Assembly (NCBI GenBank): GCA_965652395.1
Contig: CBFGUW010000013.1
Location: forward strand, 1 to 64,000
DNA from: Saccharospirillum sp965652395
Lineage (GTDB): Bacteria; Pseudomonadota; Gammaproteobacteria; Pseudomonadales; Natronospirillaceae
DNA: 64,000 bases
Direction: 5' to 3'
In this document: in pieces, positions 1-9,371 of the stretch
Layout: every line of letters begins with the position of its first letter
Numbering within the stretch: position 1 is the stretch's first letter
Notes under the pieces: generated by a model
Seen by the model: the letters and a program-made list of their open reading frames with translations, nothing else
Database searches by the model: none
Told to the model about the DNA's origin: nothing
Translations under genes and position numbers: made by a program

Positions 1-40
1 TATCAAAATTGTTAGTCTGAACAGCTTTGAAGCTCATTGT

Positions 41-3000
41 TCAGAGGTTCCCTAGTCCACGCTCGTCGAAATAATGGTGTTCTTCACCCTGATTAGAAGA
101 GACTGACTTAACATACCTGTATTCAGAGTCATCATGACATCCATTAAACGCAGAGGAACAGCGGTTGTAACTAATTTCTACAGTTTCGCCTGTGGGTTTT
201 ACCTCTTTTATCAATCGACCCCATCTATCGTACTCTTTTTCAATCTGCAGCCAATATGCGACAAAAGCTGGAGAGCCCTTCTCCCCATCCATATTTTGGC
301 GCTGTTCCACTCTTGGGTTGCCAAAAGCATCATGCTCTGAAAAAACTACGGCATTATTTTCCGCGTCACGCGTACTGAGTAAAAATCCGGTTTCTTCATC
401 GTAAGTATAGCTGGAGTGCTCATATACAACGCTGCTCCGCACCGATTCAGTGGATTTGTATATAAGGTCACCAGTGTTAGGATTATAGCGATATTCGGTT
501 GATGGGGGCTGTTTGTCATACGCTATGGAGGGGTATGTTTTCTTCGTCCATTCTATTAGCCCTATATCACTGTAGCCATTTATGGTCTTAACTACATAAG
601 TGCTATCCAGTTGATTAGATTCTAATTCGGCGAGCCAGCCCTCTCCAGCTGTGATCGTCTTCTCGAATGAAGTCAATAAAAATAACTTGTGATAATCGCT
701 CAGAGTGGCTGCTGCGTCTTTTAAATATAGATAAGACCCATTGCTTTCAGTCCGCCTTGCAGTGGTCGAGCCATTTGACTTCACAACTGAGGTTTTTCTT
801 AAGTATCGGCCTTGGTCGACAGCGACCCAACTGTTGGTAACGGTTACCGTTTTTATGGAATGTCCGTCACCTTGCGCACTTGTGTGGGTTGGGTCAAAAA
901 AAGTGGTGGACTCTTTCTTCACAACTGGGCGGACAATACCGTTATTAAGCGTGCGTACTTCCCACTCAATATCATATGTCGAGGAATAATCTGTTGTAGA
1001 ACTTACTTCACCACCCGATTTAGCTGCAACCACACCATCATAATATGGTTCGATAACCCCATCATGGAGTTTCCTCCCCCCATAGGAAGCGTATAAGTCG
1101 CCATTGCTATTGCGCTCTATTGTTAGGTTCGCATTTACAGCGTAGGCCGCAGAGGTTCCAGAGGTTGGCGCATCAAAAACTCTTTTATAGACTTCATACT
1201 GCTTACCGGCTAAATATTCTGACTGATGCAGATAGGTAGCCGAGAGTATTGCCTGACGGCCGGATGTGTTGTTAGCATCTTTCGTTAACCTGTCGGTAAC
1301 TGAAGTGAAAACCTGGAACCCGAGATATCCGTCTTTTTTACTATATTGTGCGCCGCCATACTTAAAGTACGTCTGGCCTTCCGACGATTGAGTTTCTTTA
1401 ACTAACCAGGTTTTTGAAGAAAGGCTTACTCCAATACCCTGATCCGATTCAGTTGGGATTGCAGATTGATACACATTAGAGTCCAACATATTTGCATAGA
1501 ATATATTTAGATTCTCATCCATTGAGTTTTCTATGCTTTCAATATGAAGGTGCCCACCTAGACCGGTATAGACTTTGACACTATCATATGTTGTCTCAGT
1601 ATAATCGACTGTTGAACTTGTTAAGTCTGGTGACCTTGTTTTTTCTTTAATAACGACCATGTCACTTTCGCCATCTCCATTTACATCCTGATAGAAGGCA
1701 TTAACGCTATAAACATGGTCCCTAACTGTTAAATCGTCGTCTTTATCTTGTGTCTTCGAATATATATAGGGAGTAAGATCAGCCCCCCAAGGCTGAGATT
1801 TTCCAAAAACGCCATCCAACCCCGCCAGTTGATATTGATTACCTACAAGCCTATCAACCCGACCATCTCCATTAATATCGAAGAACTGTTGAGGTAAGTT
1901 TCTATTAAAATTAAAGGTAGCTACAGGATTAGACTCAAACCCACCTTTTCCATCGGCTAAGTAGTAGTATGTTTTATGGGTGTCATATAGCGTATAACCT
2001 TTATCTTCCCTGATGATTGTAACAAACAGATCACTTAAACCGTCACCGTTAACATCCATCAAGCTAAGGTTCACAAAATCTTCATTGGGCTTTCCAATGT
2101 CATGAGTATCACTCGAAAATCCAGTGAAATTTGCCGAGACATTTGGAACACCCTGGCCGAGCTTAATACCTAATGATCCGCTAGACTTAGTTTTATCTGT
2201 AGGATAAATAACGAGATCGGTTTTGCCATCACCATTAATATCACCAAACGCATGTGCTTGCATCGATATTGAGAATAACGTTGATGATTGACTACCAAAA
2301 CCACCGCCTAACTTACCCGCTCGTGTATATATATTACCTTCAGAGCCGTAATTAATAAGATCATCAATGCCATCACCATTAATATCGTTAAAGGATACAT
2401 ATTGACCATCTTTAGTCGCAAGCGTCCATGAGTAGTCTGCCCATGAAAACGCTTCGTTAGATACAATGTTTTGGATCCCATCTCCATAGTGCCATACAAT
2501 GTCGGAAAGACCATCTGTATCAATATCAGTAATATGAAGAGAGCTTCTGTCTGTCGTAGCACTCTCTGTTCCAATACCAATATCCGCCGCACCATTCAGC
2601 TCCGCTACTGCATCAGAAGATCCCGTATAAATCTTAATGTTATTGTTATTTCCATCATATCCCGTTTCTTGAACAATCAGGTCTGAGCGACCATCGCCAT
2701 TAACATCTCCTACTGTGAAGTGATCATCATGTTCTAAAACCAAAGAACGAACTGTTGGACTTGAACTAATAAAGTTATTTTGAGGAAGATTCCAATTGAA
2801 TGCCAAAGGCGCCAGACACTCTCCACCAGCGCATTGCTGAATAGAGGTCAAATAACTAGAATCCTTCCGAGCGTTATACCCATAGAAAAACGTATAATTA
2901 AAAACACTGTTGCTATTCAGCTTGGTCGTAATCGCCTTCAATCGCTTGGTCACACCATACCGAGCACCGCCCGATTGATAGCCAAACCGCCGGTCCGGCC

Positions 3001-4192
3001 GCTCTTCGTAGCTGAAACTTACACTGTGCGCGCCATAGTCAATTTGCGTCAGCAGCACTTCGCCAGTGCTTTCGTTTTCACTGTATTTCAGGGAATAGCT
3101 GGCGCCACCAAGCCAATAGACTTTGTTGAGGTACCATTTCCTAATGGCTACGTCACCACTCTTGGTGGTTTGCGAGTCGGCAGTGTAACCAAATTCTTTT
3201 ACGGTGCCGTCTTCTGAATATACTTTGAATTTTGTTGGGCCATCCGCGTTGGTGCCGGTAATGCGCACCAGTGTCCCGTCATCAATTTTCTTCCGGTATA
3301 TTTTGTTACTGTCGCTGGTGTGAGAGTAAGCCAGCTCATCGCCGTTCAAACACAGGGTATCGCTGGCTGTAAATGTTACGCCGGGGGAGCCCGGTTCTTT
3401 CGACTGACAGCGGGAGATCTGCTCTGTTGCACTCAGGTTCCAACCCATGCCCAGCAAACCGCTACCTGACTGAGAGTCATAGCTGACGGATACATTCGGC
3501 TTTCTTTGGCCTGGGCCAGGCGTCAGTTGTATGGGCAGGTGGTATGTGGCCGCGCCGCCCTGGCTTACCGTGAAGTCGCCTTTCAGACTGCCTACAGCGT
3601 TGGCAGTGGAGGGCGAACGCGTTGGGTTAAAGGGGTTACCGCTGCCATCCACCAGCCAGCTGACGCCATTTTTTGACAGTAACAAGGCGGGGCCACCGTC
3701 TATATTGGTAATTTGGCTGATAGAGAGCCCGTCGTTACTGATACCAGCGAAAGAACTCTGCGCCACTACCGAGGCCGGAGCTGTTTGGCTTGCCGTGTTG
3801 GCATACACCTGAATGATGGAGCCAGAACTGGGTTTGAGCAGTAGGTCATTTTTGCCATCGCCGTTTAGGTCGATGTCAACAACGCTGTACTTGTTGGTGG
3901 TCGAGTAGTTGTTGGTGTTAAAAGACCCGTGGTAAGAATAGGAAATGCTGTAGCCGCCCTGGCCGTTGTTCAGCAGCGTAAAGCTCTTTCCATCGAAAAA
4001 CCGGATTGGCGACAGCACGCTTGAACCCACGAAGACCCACTTTTCCTTTGCGATGAAGACTAGGTCAGTGCCATTTTTGCCGTCTACATTGGCTTCGTAG
4101 ATATCGTACGAATCCGACTGAAAACCCGCATAGGCCGAAACCGAGCACAATAAAGACAACGAAGCCAAAAGGCCTTTGACCAGTTTATTCAT
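41..4192 (-). CDS. SpvB/TcdB-like FG-GAP and RHS-repeat secreted protein, probably truncated
   Basis: Reading from ATG 4192 gives 1383 aa starting MNKLVKGLLASLSLLCSVSAYA, a clear Sec signal peptide; the frame stays open upstream to 4318 but that extension is polar and would bury the signal. An SpvB-type domain follows at about residues 200-430 (YHLPIQLTPGPGQ, GSGLLGMGWNLS). At least seven FG-GAP/VCBS calcium-type motifs of the form DxNGDGxxD occur, one near residue 110 and the rest at about 490-880. YD/RHS repeats begin only in the last 110 residues (YDRWGRLIKEV). Family members usually carry a long RHS core and a toxin tip after this point, so the protein looks cut short by TGA at 41-43. The frame is open again from 40 to 1. 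The gene is visibly AT-richer than its neighbours, which suggests horizontal acquisition. Role inferred: surface or secreted polymorphic-toxin-like protein. Confidence 0.85.
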   Translation of the reverse strand: MNKLVKGLLASLSLLCSVSAYAGFQSDSYDIYEANVDGKNGTDLVFIAKEKWVFVGSSVLSPIRFFDGKSFTLLNNGQGGYSISYSYHGSFNTNNYSTTNKYSVVDIDLNGDGKNDLLLKPSSGSIIQVYANTASQTAPASVVAQSSFAGISNDGLSISQITNIDGGPALLLSKNGVSWLVDGSGNPFNPTRSPSTANAVGSLKGDFTVSQGGAATYHLPIQLTPGPGQRKPNVSVSYDSQSGSGLLGMGWNLSATEQISRCQSKEPGSPGVTFTASDTLCLNGDELAYSHTSDSNKIYRKKIDDGTLVRITGTNADGPTKFKVYSEDGTVKEFGYTADSQTTKSGDVAIRKWYLNKVYWLGGASYSLKYSENESTGEVLLTQIDYGAHSVSFSYEERPDRRFGYQSGGARYGVTKRLKAITTKLNSNSVFNYTFFYGYNARKDSSYLTSIQQCAGGECLAPLAFNWNLPQNNFISSSPTVRSLVLEHDDHFTVGDVNGDGRSDLIVQETGYDGNNNNIKIYTGSSDAVAELNGAADIGIGTESATTDRSSLHITDIDTDGLSDIVWHYGDGIQNIVSNEAFSWADYSWTLATKDGQYVSFNDINGDGIDDLINYGSEGNIYTRAGKLGGGFGSQSSTLFSISMQAHAFGDINGDGKTDLVIYPTDKTKSSGSLGIKLGQGVPNVSANFTGFSSDTHDIGKPNEDFVNLSLMDVNGDGLSDLFVTIIREDKGYTLYDTHKTYYYLADGKGGFESNPVATFNFNRNLPQQFFDINGDGRVDRLVGNQYQLAGLDGVFGKSQPWGADLTPYIYSKTQDKDDDLTVRDHVYSVNAFYQDVNGDGESDMVVIKEKTRSPDLTSSTVDYTETTYDSVKVYTGLGGHLHIESIENSMDENLNIFYANMLDSNVYQSAIPTESDQGIGVSLSSKTWLVKETQSSEGQTYFKYGGAQYSKKDGYLGFQVFTSVTDRLTKDANNTSGRQAILSATYLHQSEYLAGKQYEVYKRVFDAPTSGTSAAYAVNANLTIERNSNGDLYASYGGRKLHDGVIEPYYDGVVAAKSGGEVSSTTDYSSTYDIEWEVRTLNNGIVRPVVKKESTTFFDPTHTSAQGDGHSIKTVTVTNSWVAVDQGRYLRKTSVVKSNGSTTARRTESNGSYLYLKDAAATLSDYHKLFLLTSFEKTITAGEGWLAELESNQLDSTYVVKTINGYSDIGLIEWTKKTYPSIAYDKQPPSTEYRYNPNTGDLIYKSTESVRSSVVYEHSSYTYDEETGFLLSTRDAENNAVVFSEHDAFGNPRVEQRQNMDGEKGSPAFVAYWLQIEKEYDRWGRLIKEVKPTGETVEISYNRCSSAFNGCHDDSEYRYVKSVSSNQGEEHHYFDERGLGNL

Positions 4193-4533
4193 GACAGAGA
4201 GTTCCGTTTTTGCTTTTTTAACGCGCCGCGAGTACGGCCCATTGGAATTGGGTTCTGGAATGCGAGAGGAGAGGGGTGTTTCTGAACAATCTACGTTCCC
4301 TGTTTTCTTGGCCAGCACTGTACATTCCCTAACTTCTGGTCAGCGCAAATGAACGTGAAATAAGCGGATGGGCCGTGGCGAGGCGGTTAAATTGGCGCTC
4401 CATCAGCTGGTTACACTACTGCACTATCCTGATTCAAACCTGCCGACTCAGCACTTTACTGTAAAAATTCCGTAATGCCAATACCAATATGGGGCATAAC
4501 CCCCCGGCGAAAAACGCCGGGGGTTAACAATGC
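4193..4533. other. intergenic region between the SpvB-like gene and the cytochrome gene
   Basis: About 340 bases without a convincing gene. It should hold the promoter of the SpvB-like gene and the 3' end signal of the cytochrome gene. I see only the GC-rich hairpin at 4501-4523. Confidence 0.5.
4497..4526 (-). terminator. hairpin downstream of the cytochrome gene
   Basis: Perfect 9-bp stem CCCCCGGCG (4501-4509) with CGCCGGGGG (4515-4523) and a 5-nt loop, directly after the stop of the minus-strand cytochrome gene. The run of T after the stem is short, so termination strength is uncertain. Confidence 0.6.
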
Positions 4534-6360
4534 TTATAATGTTTTTAAGTACTCCAACAGGGCTCGGCGCTCTTCGTCACTCAAGTCGGTGCCATAGTCC
4601 GGGCCGCTGTGGCCTTGGTTGCTGTTACCTTGCAAGCGGGTGTCATACAAAAAGCTGTCCGGTTGGGCGGTTGTGGATAAACCCACTCTCACCGGGTCAT
4701 ATTCATGGCTGCCTAGGTTAAACGTTTCCGAACGTTCGTTTTCCGGTAATAGCAGTTCATAAAGGTTGGGGATCGAACCATTGTGAAGATAGGGTGCGGT
4801 CGCCCATATTCCGGTCAGTGGTCTGGCTTTGTATGAGCGGGGGTCGAACGATTGTTCCGCCCGTGCGTCACTGAAGCTCAAAAAGGCAGACTTAATGGTT
4901 TGGCCTGGATGACCCAGAATAACACCGATGCCGGTGGTTACCAGGGCGCTGCCTCTGGGGCTGATTGGTTCTCCATTGCTCTCGGCTTCAAATGTTTCTG
5001 CATAACGAGGGCCAGCGACAATGTAGGCATGAGTACCTTCCAGTTTGCCAGTTAACCAAGGGTCACCAGTGATTGAGTTGGTAGCCATCAGATAGTTGTC
5101 GGCCATGTAGGGGTCGGTTTTAACATCCGATACCTTGGTCATGACCGGTTCATAGCTTTTGCTTTCGTCTTTTCGGCTCACTACGGCGTGGCAGCTTGCG
5201 CATTTATTTTGATATAAATCCGCACCGGCTTGTAACAGCTCGGTGTCCGGTGGTGGCAGTAAGTTAATAGGCCATTTCGGTGAGCGCAGGTTGCGAATCC
5301 ACAGTTCGATTTTACCGAGATTGTCGATATTGACCGACGATTTGTAGCCGAATTTAAACGCATCGTCCAAGGCGTCTTCCAGCTTCACGTCCGGGCGGAT
5401 GTAATCGTCACCGCTTCGGTTCACAACGTCTACCACGCCATAAACGCCGAGCACTTCACCCACGTTGCGCATCAAGGGGCCAAATCCGGCTTTATCGTTT
5501 GGCGCCAGACCGTTCCATTGCACTACGGAAGATTGAGAGGCTCCCCACAGGAAGGGGTAGCTGACGGGGGCGTTGGAAGGGTGGTGGTTGCGCTCTTCTG
5601 CGATGTCGTTAACCACCACCTGGTTAAAGATGGCGCCTATGGCATCCACCCTGGCAAAACCATAAGGGTGGTCGGCTTTGTTGAGGTCGTTACGCGTGCC
5701 AAGCACCATGGAGTGGGCTTGCAGCTTTCCTTTCAGGGTTTGTCTAGCGTCGCTACTGGCGCCGTCACCTAAAAGCCGGTCGGCGAAGCGATCAAACTTG
5801 TCTTCGTTGGCCCAGGTTTCAATCAGGGCATTCACCATATCGTTGTTGAAGGTTTCGAAATCGCCCAGCCCGGGCGCGCCATCAATCACCGTCGGCTTTC
5901 CACCCAGGTCCAGTTTGTTGGTGTGGCAAAACGCGCAGGTGGGGCCCATCCAGGTGACGCCGTCTTCGTCCTGGCCGCCCTTGGCAAGGCCTATGGGAAA
6001 GCCGCCGGGGTTCCAGAAGGGGTCTGCCGGGGCTGGAATGTAGCCGAGGCGCTCCATGTTGGCGGGGTCTTTGAAGAGGGTTTCGCTCTCCGCCTGCTCT
6101 AGGTTCATGAACCAATCGTATGGCATCATGCGCGAACCCTGGGAGGTAAACCAAAAGGCTTTTCGGGTATCGGATTTCCAACCCTGTTCCATCTCCCACC
6201 AGGCAAACTCTTCGCTTTGCCAGGCTTGATAATCCGAAAGGTCGGGGTTGCATCGGGTAAAGCCGGCTACACCCAAAGCTATCACGGCGAGACTTCCCAG
6301 TTGCAGTACACGGCGCGCGGCTTTGCCGGGCCGCCGATTGCTTTCTTTCCTTTTATACAT
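4534..6360 (-). CDS. di-haem c-type cytochrome of the MauG/CcP/RoxA-like superfamily
   Basis: ATG 6360 is preceded by AGGGTGAT and gives 608 aa; the frame extends to 6438 without a better site. The N-terminus is basic then hydrophobic (VLQLGSLAVIALGVAGF), a signal peptide or anchor, so it acts outside the cytoplasmic membrane. Two haem-c sites are visible: CAFCH near residue 140 and CASCH near residue 387. The segments QGSRMMPYDWF and TAPYLHNGSIPNLYELL are typical of large di-haem cytochrome peroxidase-like proteins and of RoxA-type rubber oxygenases. Length fits that group better than the 320-350 aa classical CcpA. Reaction and substrate cannot be told from sequence. It appears monocistronic, with a hairpin after the stop. 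Confidence 0.75.
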   Translation of the reverse strand: MYKRKESNRRPGKAARRVLQLGSLAVIALGVAGFTRCNPDLSDYQAWQSEEFAWWEMEQGWKSDTRKAFWFTSQGSRMMPYDWFMNLEQAESETLFKDPANMERLGYIPAPADPFWNPGGFPIGLAKGGQDEDGVTWMGPTCAFCHTNKLDLGGKPTVIDGAPGLGDFETFNNDMVNALIETWANEDKFDRFADRLLGDGASSDARQTLKGKLQAHSMVLGTRNDLNKADHPYGFARVDAIGAIFNQVVVNDIAEERNHHPSNAPVSYPFLWGASQSSVVQWNGLAPNDKAGFGPLMRNVGEVLGVYGVVDVVNRSGDDYIRPDVKLEDALDDAFKFGYKSSVNIDNLGKIELWIRNLRSPKWPINLLPPPDTELLQAGADLYQNKCASCHAVVSRKDESKSYEPVMTKVSDVKTDPYMADNYLMATNSITGDPWLTGKLEGTHAYIVAGPRYAETFEAESNGEPISPRGSALVTTGIGVILGHPGQTIKSAFLSFSDARAEQSFDPRSYKARPLTGIWATAPYLHNGSIPNLYELLLPENERSETFNLGSHEYDPVRVGLSTTAQPDSFLYDTRLQGNSNQGHSGPDYGTDLSDEERRALLEYLKTL

Positions 6361-6512
6361 CACATCACCCTTTGTTGTTTTTATGCGTCCGGGAAACCTT
6401 GGCGCCAACGGTCGGTGCCTTGGGCTGAGGTTTCGCACAGTCCTTACATTTTGACTATAGCGGGTGATGGTAGGTCGACAAGGATGACTTAACGGTCAGG
6501 AATGCGCAGTCT

Positions 6513-7961
6513 TCAACTGCGCCAGAATTGCGGAGAGAACAGCACCAATAGGGTGAATACCTCCAACCGCCCCAACAACATGGCGATACATAACAGCCAC
6601 TTGGCGGTATCGGGAATGGCGCCATAATGGGCGGCGACCATGCCGAGGCCGGGGCCGAGGTTATTGAGGGAGGCCGCCACGGCGGACCAACTGGTGGTGA
6701 AATCCATCCCGGTAGCGAGCAGGCCGAACAGAATCAGGGCATAAACCAGGATGTACATACTGAAGAAGCCCCATACGGCTTCGATAACACGATCCCCCAC
6801 CGGGCGTTTGCCGACTTTCAAGGGGAAGACTCCAGCAGGGTGAATCAGGCGTTTTATTTCCCGCAGGCCCTGCTTCATGAGCAGCATCGAACGAATTACT
6901 TTGATGCCGCCAGCGGTTGAACCGGCGCAGCCGCCCACGAAGGAAGCCAGCACCAACATGAACGGCCCGAACAAGGGCCAAAGGGCGAAGTCCGCCGTGC
7001 CAAATCCGGTCGTCGTTAAAATGGAGACGGCTTCGAACAACCCATAGCGCAGGGCCGTGGCGGGTTCGTAGGTTTTGGTAACCAGCAGTAAAAATACGGT
7101 GGCGATTGTCAGCCCCAGAACAATATAAAGAAAGGTTCGGTATTCTGGGTCGAGCAGATAATGAGACAAACGGCGGCTGCGCCATGCCACGAAATGCAGT
7201 CCGAAATTCGCCGCGGAAAGAATCATGAATACCACGGCAATCAATTCAATGGCGGGGCTATTGAAATAGCCAATGCTGGCATCGTGCGTGGAAAAACCGC
7301 CAATGGCGACGGTGGCAAAACTGTGAGAGATGGCATCGAACAATGTCATGCCTGCCGCCCAATAAGCCAATGCGCAGGCTAACGTCAGTGAAAAATAAAT
7401 GTACCAAAGTGCCTTGGCGGTTTCGGCGATGCGCGGGGTGAGTTTGGCGTCTTTCATAGGTCCGGGTGTTTCGGCCCGATACAACTGCATGCCGCCGATG
7501 CCCAGCATGGGCAATACGGCTACGGCCAATACGATGATCCCCATGCCGCCCATCCACTGCAGTTGCTGGCGATAGAACAGCAGGCTTTTTGGCAGTTCGT
7601 CCAGGCCGGTGATGACGGTTGCACCTGTGGTGGTTAGGCCGGAAAAACTTTCGAAGAAGGAGTCGGTAAAGGTTGTGGTGGCGGCGGGTGCCAAGGTTAT
7701 GGGAATTGAACCGGCCAAACCAAGGACCACCCAGAACAGAACGGTAATAACAAAACCGTCACGGGTGCGAAGGTCGGCCTTGTGATGGCGCACCGGCATC
7801 CACATCACGAAACCGACGCAAAGGGTAATCAGGAAACCCCAGATAAAGGCGTTGTGAATGCCATCGGCATAGATGAAGGAGACCAATACGGATGGCAGCA
7901 TCAACAGGCTGAACACCATCAATAGCAATCCGAGCACCTTGGTGGTCAACCGAAAATGCAT
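6513..7961 (-). CDS. trkH: Trk potassium uptake system, channel subunit TrkH
   Basis: 482 aa, the usual TrkH length, with many membrane segments and the repeated pore motifs of the Trk/Ktr/HKT family (SGLTTTGATVITGLDELP, AIGGFSTHDASI, STAGGIKVIR). It forms the K+-translocating subunit and needs TrkA on the cytoplasmic face. ATG 7961 has GGAG ten bases upstream, lying in the 24-base gap after trkA. It is the last gene of def-fmt-rsmB-trkA-trkH, an arrangement also seen in Pseudomonas and related genera. A second TrkH lies at the window end and a KtrB at 59.1 kb. Confidence 0.95.
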   Translation of the reverse strand: MHFRLTTKVLGLLLMVFSLLMLPSVLVSFIYADGIHNAFIWGFLITLCVGFVMWMPVRHHKADLRTRDGFVITVLFWVVLGLAGSIPITLAPAATTTFTDSFFESFSGLTTTGATVITGLDELPKSLLFYRQQLQWMGGMGIIVLAVAVLPMLGIGGMQLYRAETPGPMKDAKLTPRIAETAKALWYIYFSLTLACALAYWAAGMTLFDAISHSFATVAIGGFSTHDASIGYFNSPAIELIAVVFMILSAANFGLHFVAWRSRRLSHYLLDPEYRTFLYIVLGLTIATVFLLLVTKTYEPATALRYGLFEAVSILTTTGFGTADFALWPLFGPFMLVLASFVGGCAGSTAGGIKVIRSMLLMKQGLREIKRLIHPAGVFPLKVGKRPVGDRVIEAVWGFFSMYILVYALILFGLLATGMDFTTSWSAVAASLNNLGPGLGMVAAHYGAIPDTAKWLLCIAMLLGRLEVFTLLVLFSPQFWRS

Positions 7962-7985
7962 TGGGTGGTAATCTCCTTTTTTGAA

Positions 7986-9362
7986 TCAGAAGAACGTCAG
8001 TCCAACCTGGAACAACCGTTCAACGTCGTTGATTCTACGTTTGTCGATCAGGAACAATATCACGTGGTCGTCGGATTCAATCACCATGTCGTCCTGGGCA
8101 ATCAGAACCGTGTCGCTCCGCACGATGGCGCCGATGGTGCAGCCTTCCGGTAAATCAATATCCTCGATCGCCCGTCCCACCACTTTCGAGGAATGACGGT
8201 CGCCGTGGGCGATGGCTTCAATGGCTTCGGCCGCACCGCGACGTAAAGAATGGACATTGACGATGTCGCCCCGACGTACGTGGGTGAGCAAGCTGCCGAT
8301 GGTGGTTTGCGAGGGTGAAATCGCGACGTCGATTTCGCCGCCCTGTACCAAATCGACGTAGGCCGAGTTGTTAATCAGCGTCATCACCTTACGCGCGCCC
8401 AGTCGTTTGGCGAGCATGGATGCCATGATGTTGGCTTCGTCGTCGTTGGTCAGCGCAAGGAATATATCGGTGTCTTCGATGTTTTCATCGAGCAGCAGTT
8501 CCTGGTCGGAGGCGTCGCCTTTCAACACCACGCTGTGGTTGAGGTTTTCGCTGAGCCATTGGCAGCGCTCTTCGAATCGCTCCAATATTTTTACCGAATA
8601 ACGGGCCTCCAAACCCGAAGCGACGCGATAGCCGATGTTGCCGCCACCGGCGATGATGATGCGTTTGTAGTTGCTCTCTTTACGACGCAGCTCACTCATC
8701 ACGGCTCGAATGTCGGAGCGGCCGGCAATGAAGAAGACCTCGTCTTCGGCTTCTATCACGGTGGAGCCTTGCGGGATGATCGGTCTGTCTTTACGGAAAA
8801 TTGCCGCGACCCGGGTCTGCACGGAGGGCATGTGCTGTTTCAGGAATCTCAGTTCCTGGCCAACCAATGGACCGCCGTGATAGGCCTTGACGGCGACCAA
8901 TTGCAGTTTGCCCTCGGCGAAGTCCAACACCTGGAGTGCCCCCGGGGTTTCGATCAATCGCTTGATGTAGTTGGTCACCAATTGCTCGGGGCTGATCAAT
9001 ACATCCACCGGGATGGCCTCGGGCACAAACAATTTTTCGCTGTGCTGGGTGTACTGAGGGCTGCGGATACGGGCGATCTTGGTGGGGGTGCGGAACAGGG
9101 TATAGGCGACCTGGCAGGCCACCATGTTCACTTCGTCGGTATTGGTGACGGCGATCAACAGGTCGGCGTCTTCGGCACCGGCCTGGGAAAGCACGTTGGG
9201 TAGCGAGGCGAGGCCGGTGACGGTGCGAATGTCCAACCTGTCCTGCAGTTCACGCAGGCGGTTTCCGTCGGTATCGACCACGGTGATGTCGTTGTCTTCA
9301 CTGGCGAGGTTTTCAGCCAGAGTGGCGCCCACCTGACCGGCGCCGAGCAGGATAATCTTCAC
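7986..9362 (-). CDS. trkA: Trk system potassium transporter, NAD-binding regulatory subunit TrkA
   Basis: 458 aa, matching full-length TrkA with two RCK units. The first nucleotide-binding fold is at the N-terminus (MKIILLGAGQVGATLAENL) and the second near residue 233 (RIIIAGGGNIGYRVASGLE), each followed by a TrkA-C domain. It gates the TrkH channel in response to NAD(H)/ATP. The start is GTG 9362, with AAGGAAAGG just upstream; no ATG fits the conserved N-terminus. It follows rsmB by nine bases and precedes trkH. Confidence 0.96.
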   Translation of the reverse strand: MKIILLGAGQVGATLAENLASEDNDITVVDTDGNRLRELQDRLDIRTVTGLASLPNVLSQAGAEDADLLIAVTNTDEVNMVACQVAYTLFRTPTKIARIRSPQYTQHSEKLFVPEAIPVDVLISPEQLVTNYIKRLIETPGALQVLDFAEGKLQLVAVKAYHGGPLVGQELRFLKQHMPSVQTRVAAIFRKDRPIIPQGSTVIEAEDEVFFIAGRSDIRAVMSELRRKESNYKRIIIAGGGNIGYRVASGLEARYSVKILERFEERCQWLSENLNHSVVLKGDASDQELLLDENIEDTDIFLALTNDDEANIMASMLAKRLGARKVMTLINNSAYVDLVQGGEIDVAISPSQTTIGSLLTHVRRGDIVNVHSLRRGAAEAIEAIAHGDRHSSKVVGRAIEDIDLPEGCTIGAIVRSDTVLIAQDDMVIESDDHVILFLIDKRRINDVERLFQVGLTFF

Positions 9363-9371
9363 GCCCTTTCC

